Assembly: GCA_947627255.1 (NCBI GenBank)
Contig: CANQVI010000006.1
Coordinates: forward strand, 1-47,993
Reading direction: 5' to 3'
DNA length: 47,993 nucleotides
Source of the DNA: an uncultured Clostridia bacterium
Lineage (GTDB): Bacteria > Bacillota > Clostridia > TANB77 > CAG-465
The notes below the pieces were generated by a model, which saw only the letters and a program-made list of their open reading frames with translations, searched no databases and was not told where the DNA came from. Positions 47,984-47,993 of this stretch are shown one piece after another (position 1 is the first letter of the stretch; each line of letters starts with the position of its first letter). Both the position numbers and the translations under genes were made by a program.

Positions 47984-47993
47984 GCACCGTTTT

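Noticed and set aside
1-47993. CRISPR arrays, tRNA or rRNA genes, insertion sequences, prophage
   Set aside because: No regularly spaced repeats, no clover-leaf or rRNA sequence, and no transposase or phage proteins seen on either strand by reading.

Overview
The window is very AT-rich, densely coded and mostly on the minus strand. Its gene set points to a low-GC, Gram-positive, spore-forming Firmicute of the Clostridia type. The evidence is dpaB (spore dipicolinate synthase subunit B) behind a SigmaK-like promoter, a PASTA kinase/PP2C pair next to rlmN and rsgA, Firmicute-type LexA boxes, strong GGAGG ribosome binding sites and TTGAAA/TATAAT promoters. I saw no tRNA, rRNA, CRISPR array, transposase or prophage gene. 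No gene-free stretch exceeds 300 bases. The longest gaps (about 9222-9492, 17335-17599, 24900-25163, 32500-32718) hold promoters, leaders and terminators, described below.

Layout. 1-5340 (minus): trmN6-rsmI, rnhB-xth, a charged coiled-coil protein of unknown role, and the 5' part of fba. 5424-6350 (plus): an RluA-type pseudouridine synthase. 6373-9330 (minus): rpmF, a second RluA-type enzyme, prfB (without the usual programmed frameshift) and a HAD hydrolase. 9414-10560 (plus): an unknown protein and a DUF1294 membrane protein. 10558-15277 (minus): two TVP38-family membrane proteins, a glycolipid-type glycosyltransferase, argS and an RNHCP zinc protein. 15332-22009 (minus): rimO-rho-nucleoside kinase, then a uracil permease fused to uracil phosphoribosyltransferase behind its own promoter, leader ORF and attenuator-like terminator. 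22041-25066: a frameshifted small gene, dpaB with an unknown partner, a membrane-anchored protein and a secreted metalloprotease broken by an in-frame stop. 25123-29347 (minus): lexA, and rsgA followed by a ribulose-phosphate epimerase/AlkD-like fusion and pfkA. 29382-32669 (minus): radical SAM, methyltransferase, guanylate-kinase-like and DUF402 genes, two of them frameshifted. 32679-45406 (minus): pknB, prpC, rlmN, MazG-like, fmt, def, ftsK, rsmD, prolyl-tRNA deacylase and pyrimidine-nucleoside phosphorylase. 45483-47324 (plus): asnB. 47357-47887 (minus): an unknown protein.

How the genes work together. Most are housekeeping genes: translation (argS, prfB, rpmF, fmt, def, rlmN, rimO, rsmI, rsmD, rsgA, tRNA quality control), DNA and RNA maintenance (xth, rnhB, lexA, ftsK, rho) and sugar catabolism (pfkA, fba, rpe). 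Pyrimidine salvage recurs: a phosphorylase that releases uracil, a transporter-phosphoribosyltransferase fusion that would import uracil and convert it to UMP, and a large nucleoside kinase. The most unusual items are the permease-Upp fusion with a leader resembling UTP-sensitive attenuation, and the Rpe-AlkD fusion. Four genes are interrupted: three by apparent single-base insertions and one by a stop codon. These could be real decay or sequence error.
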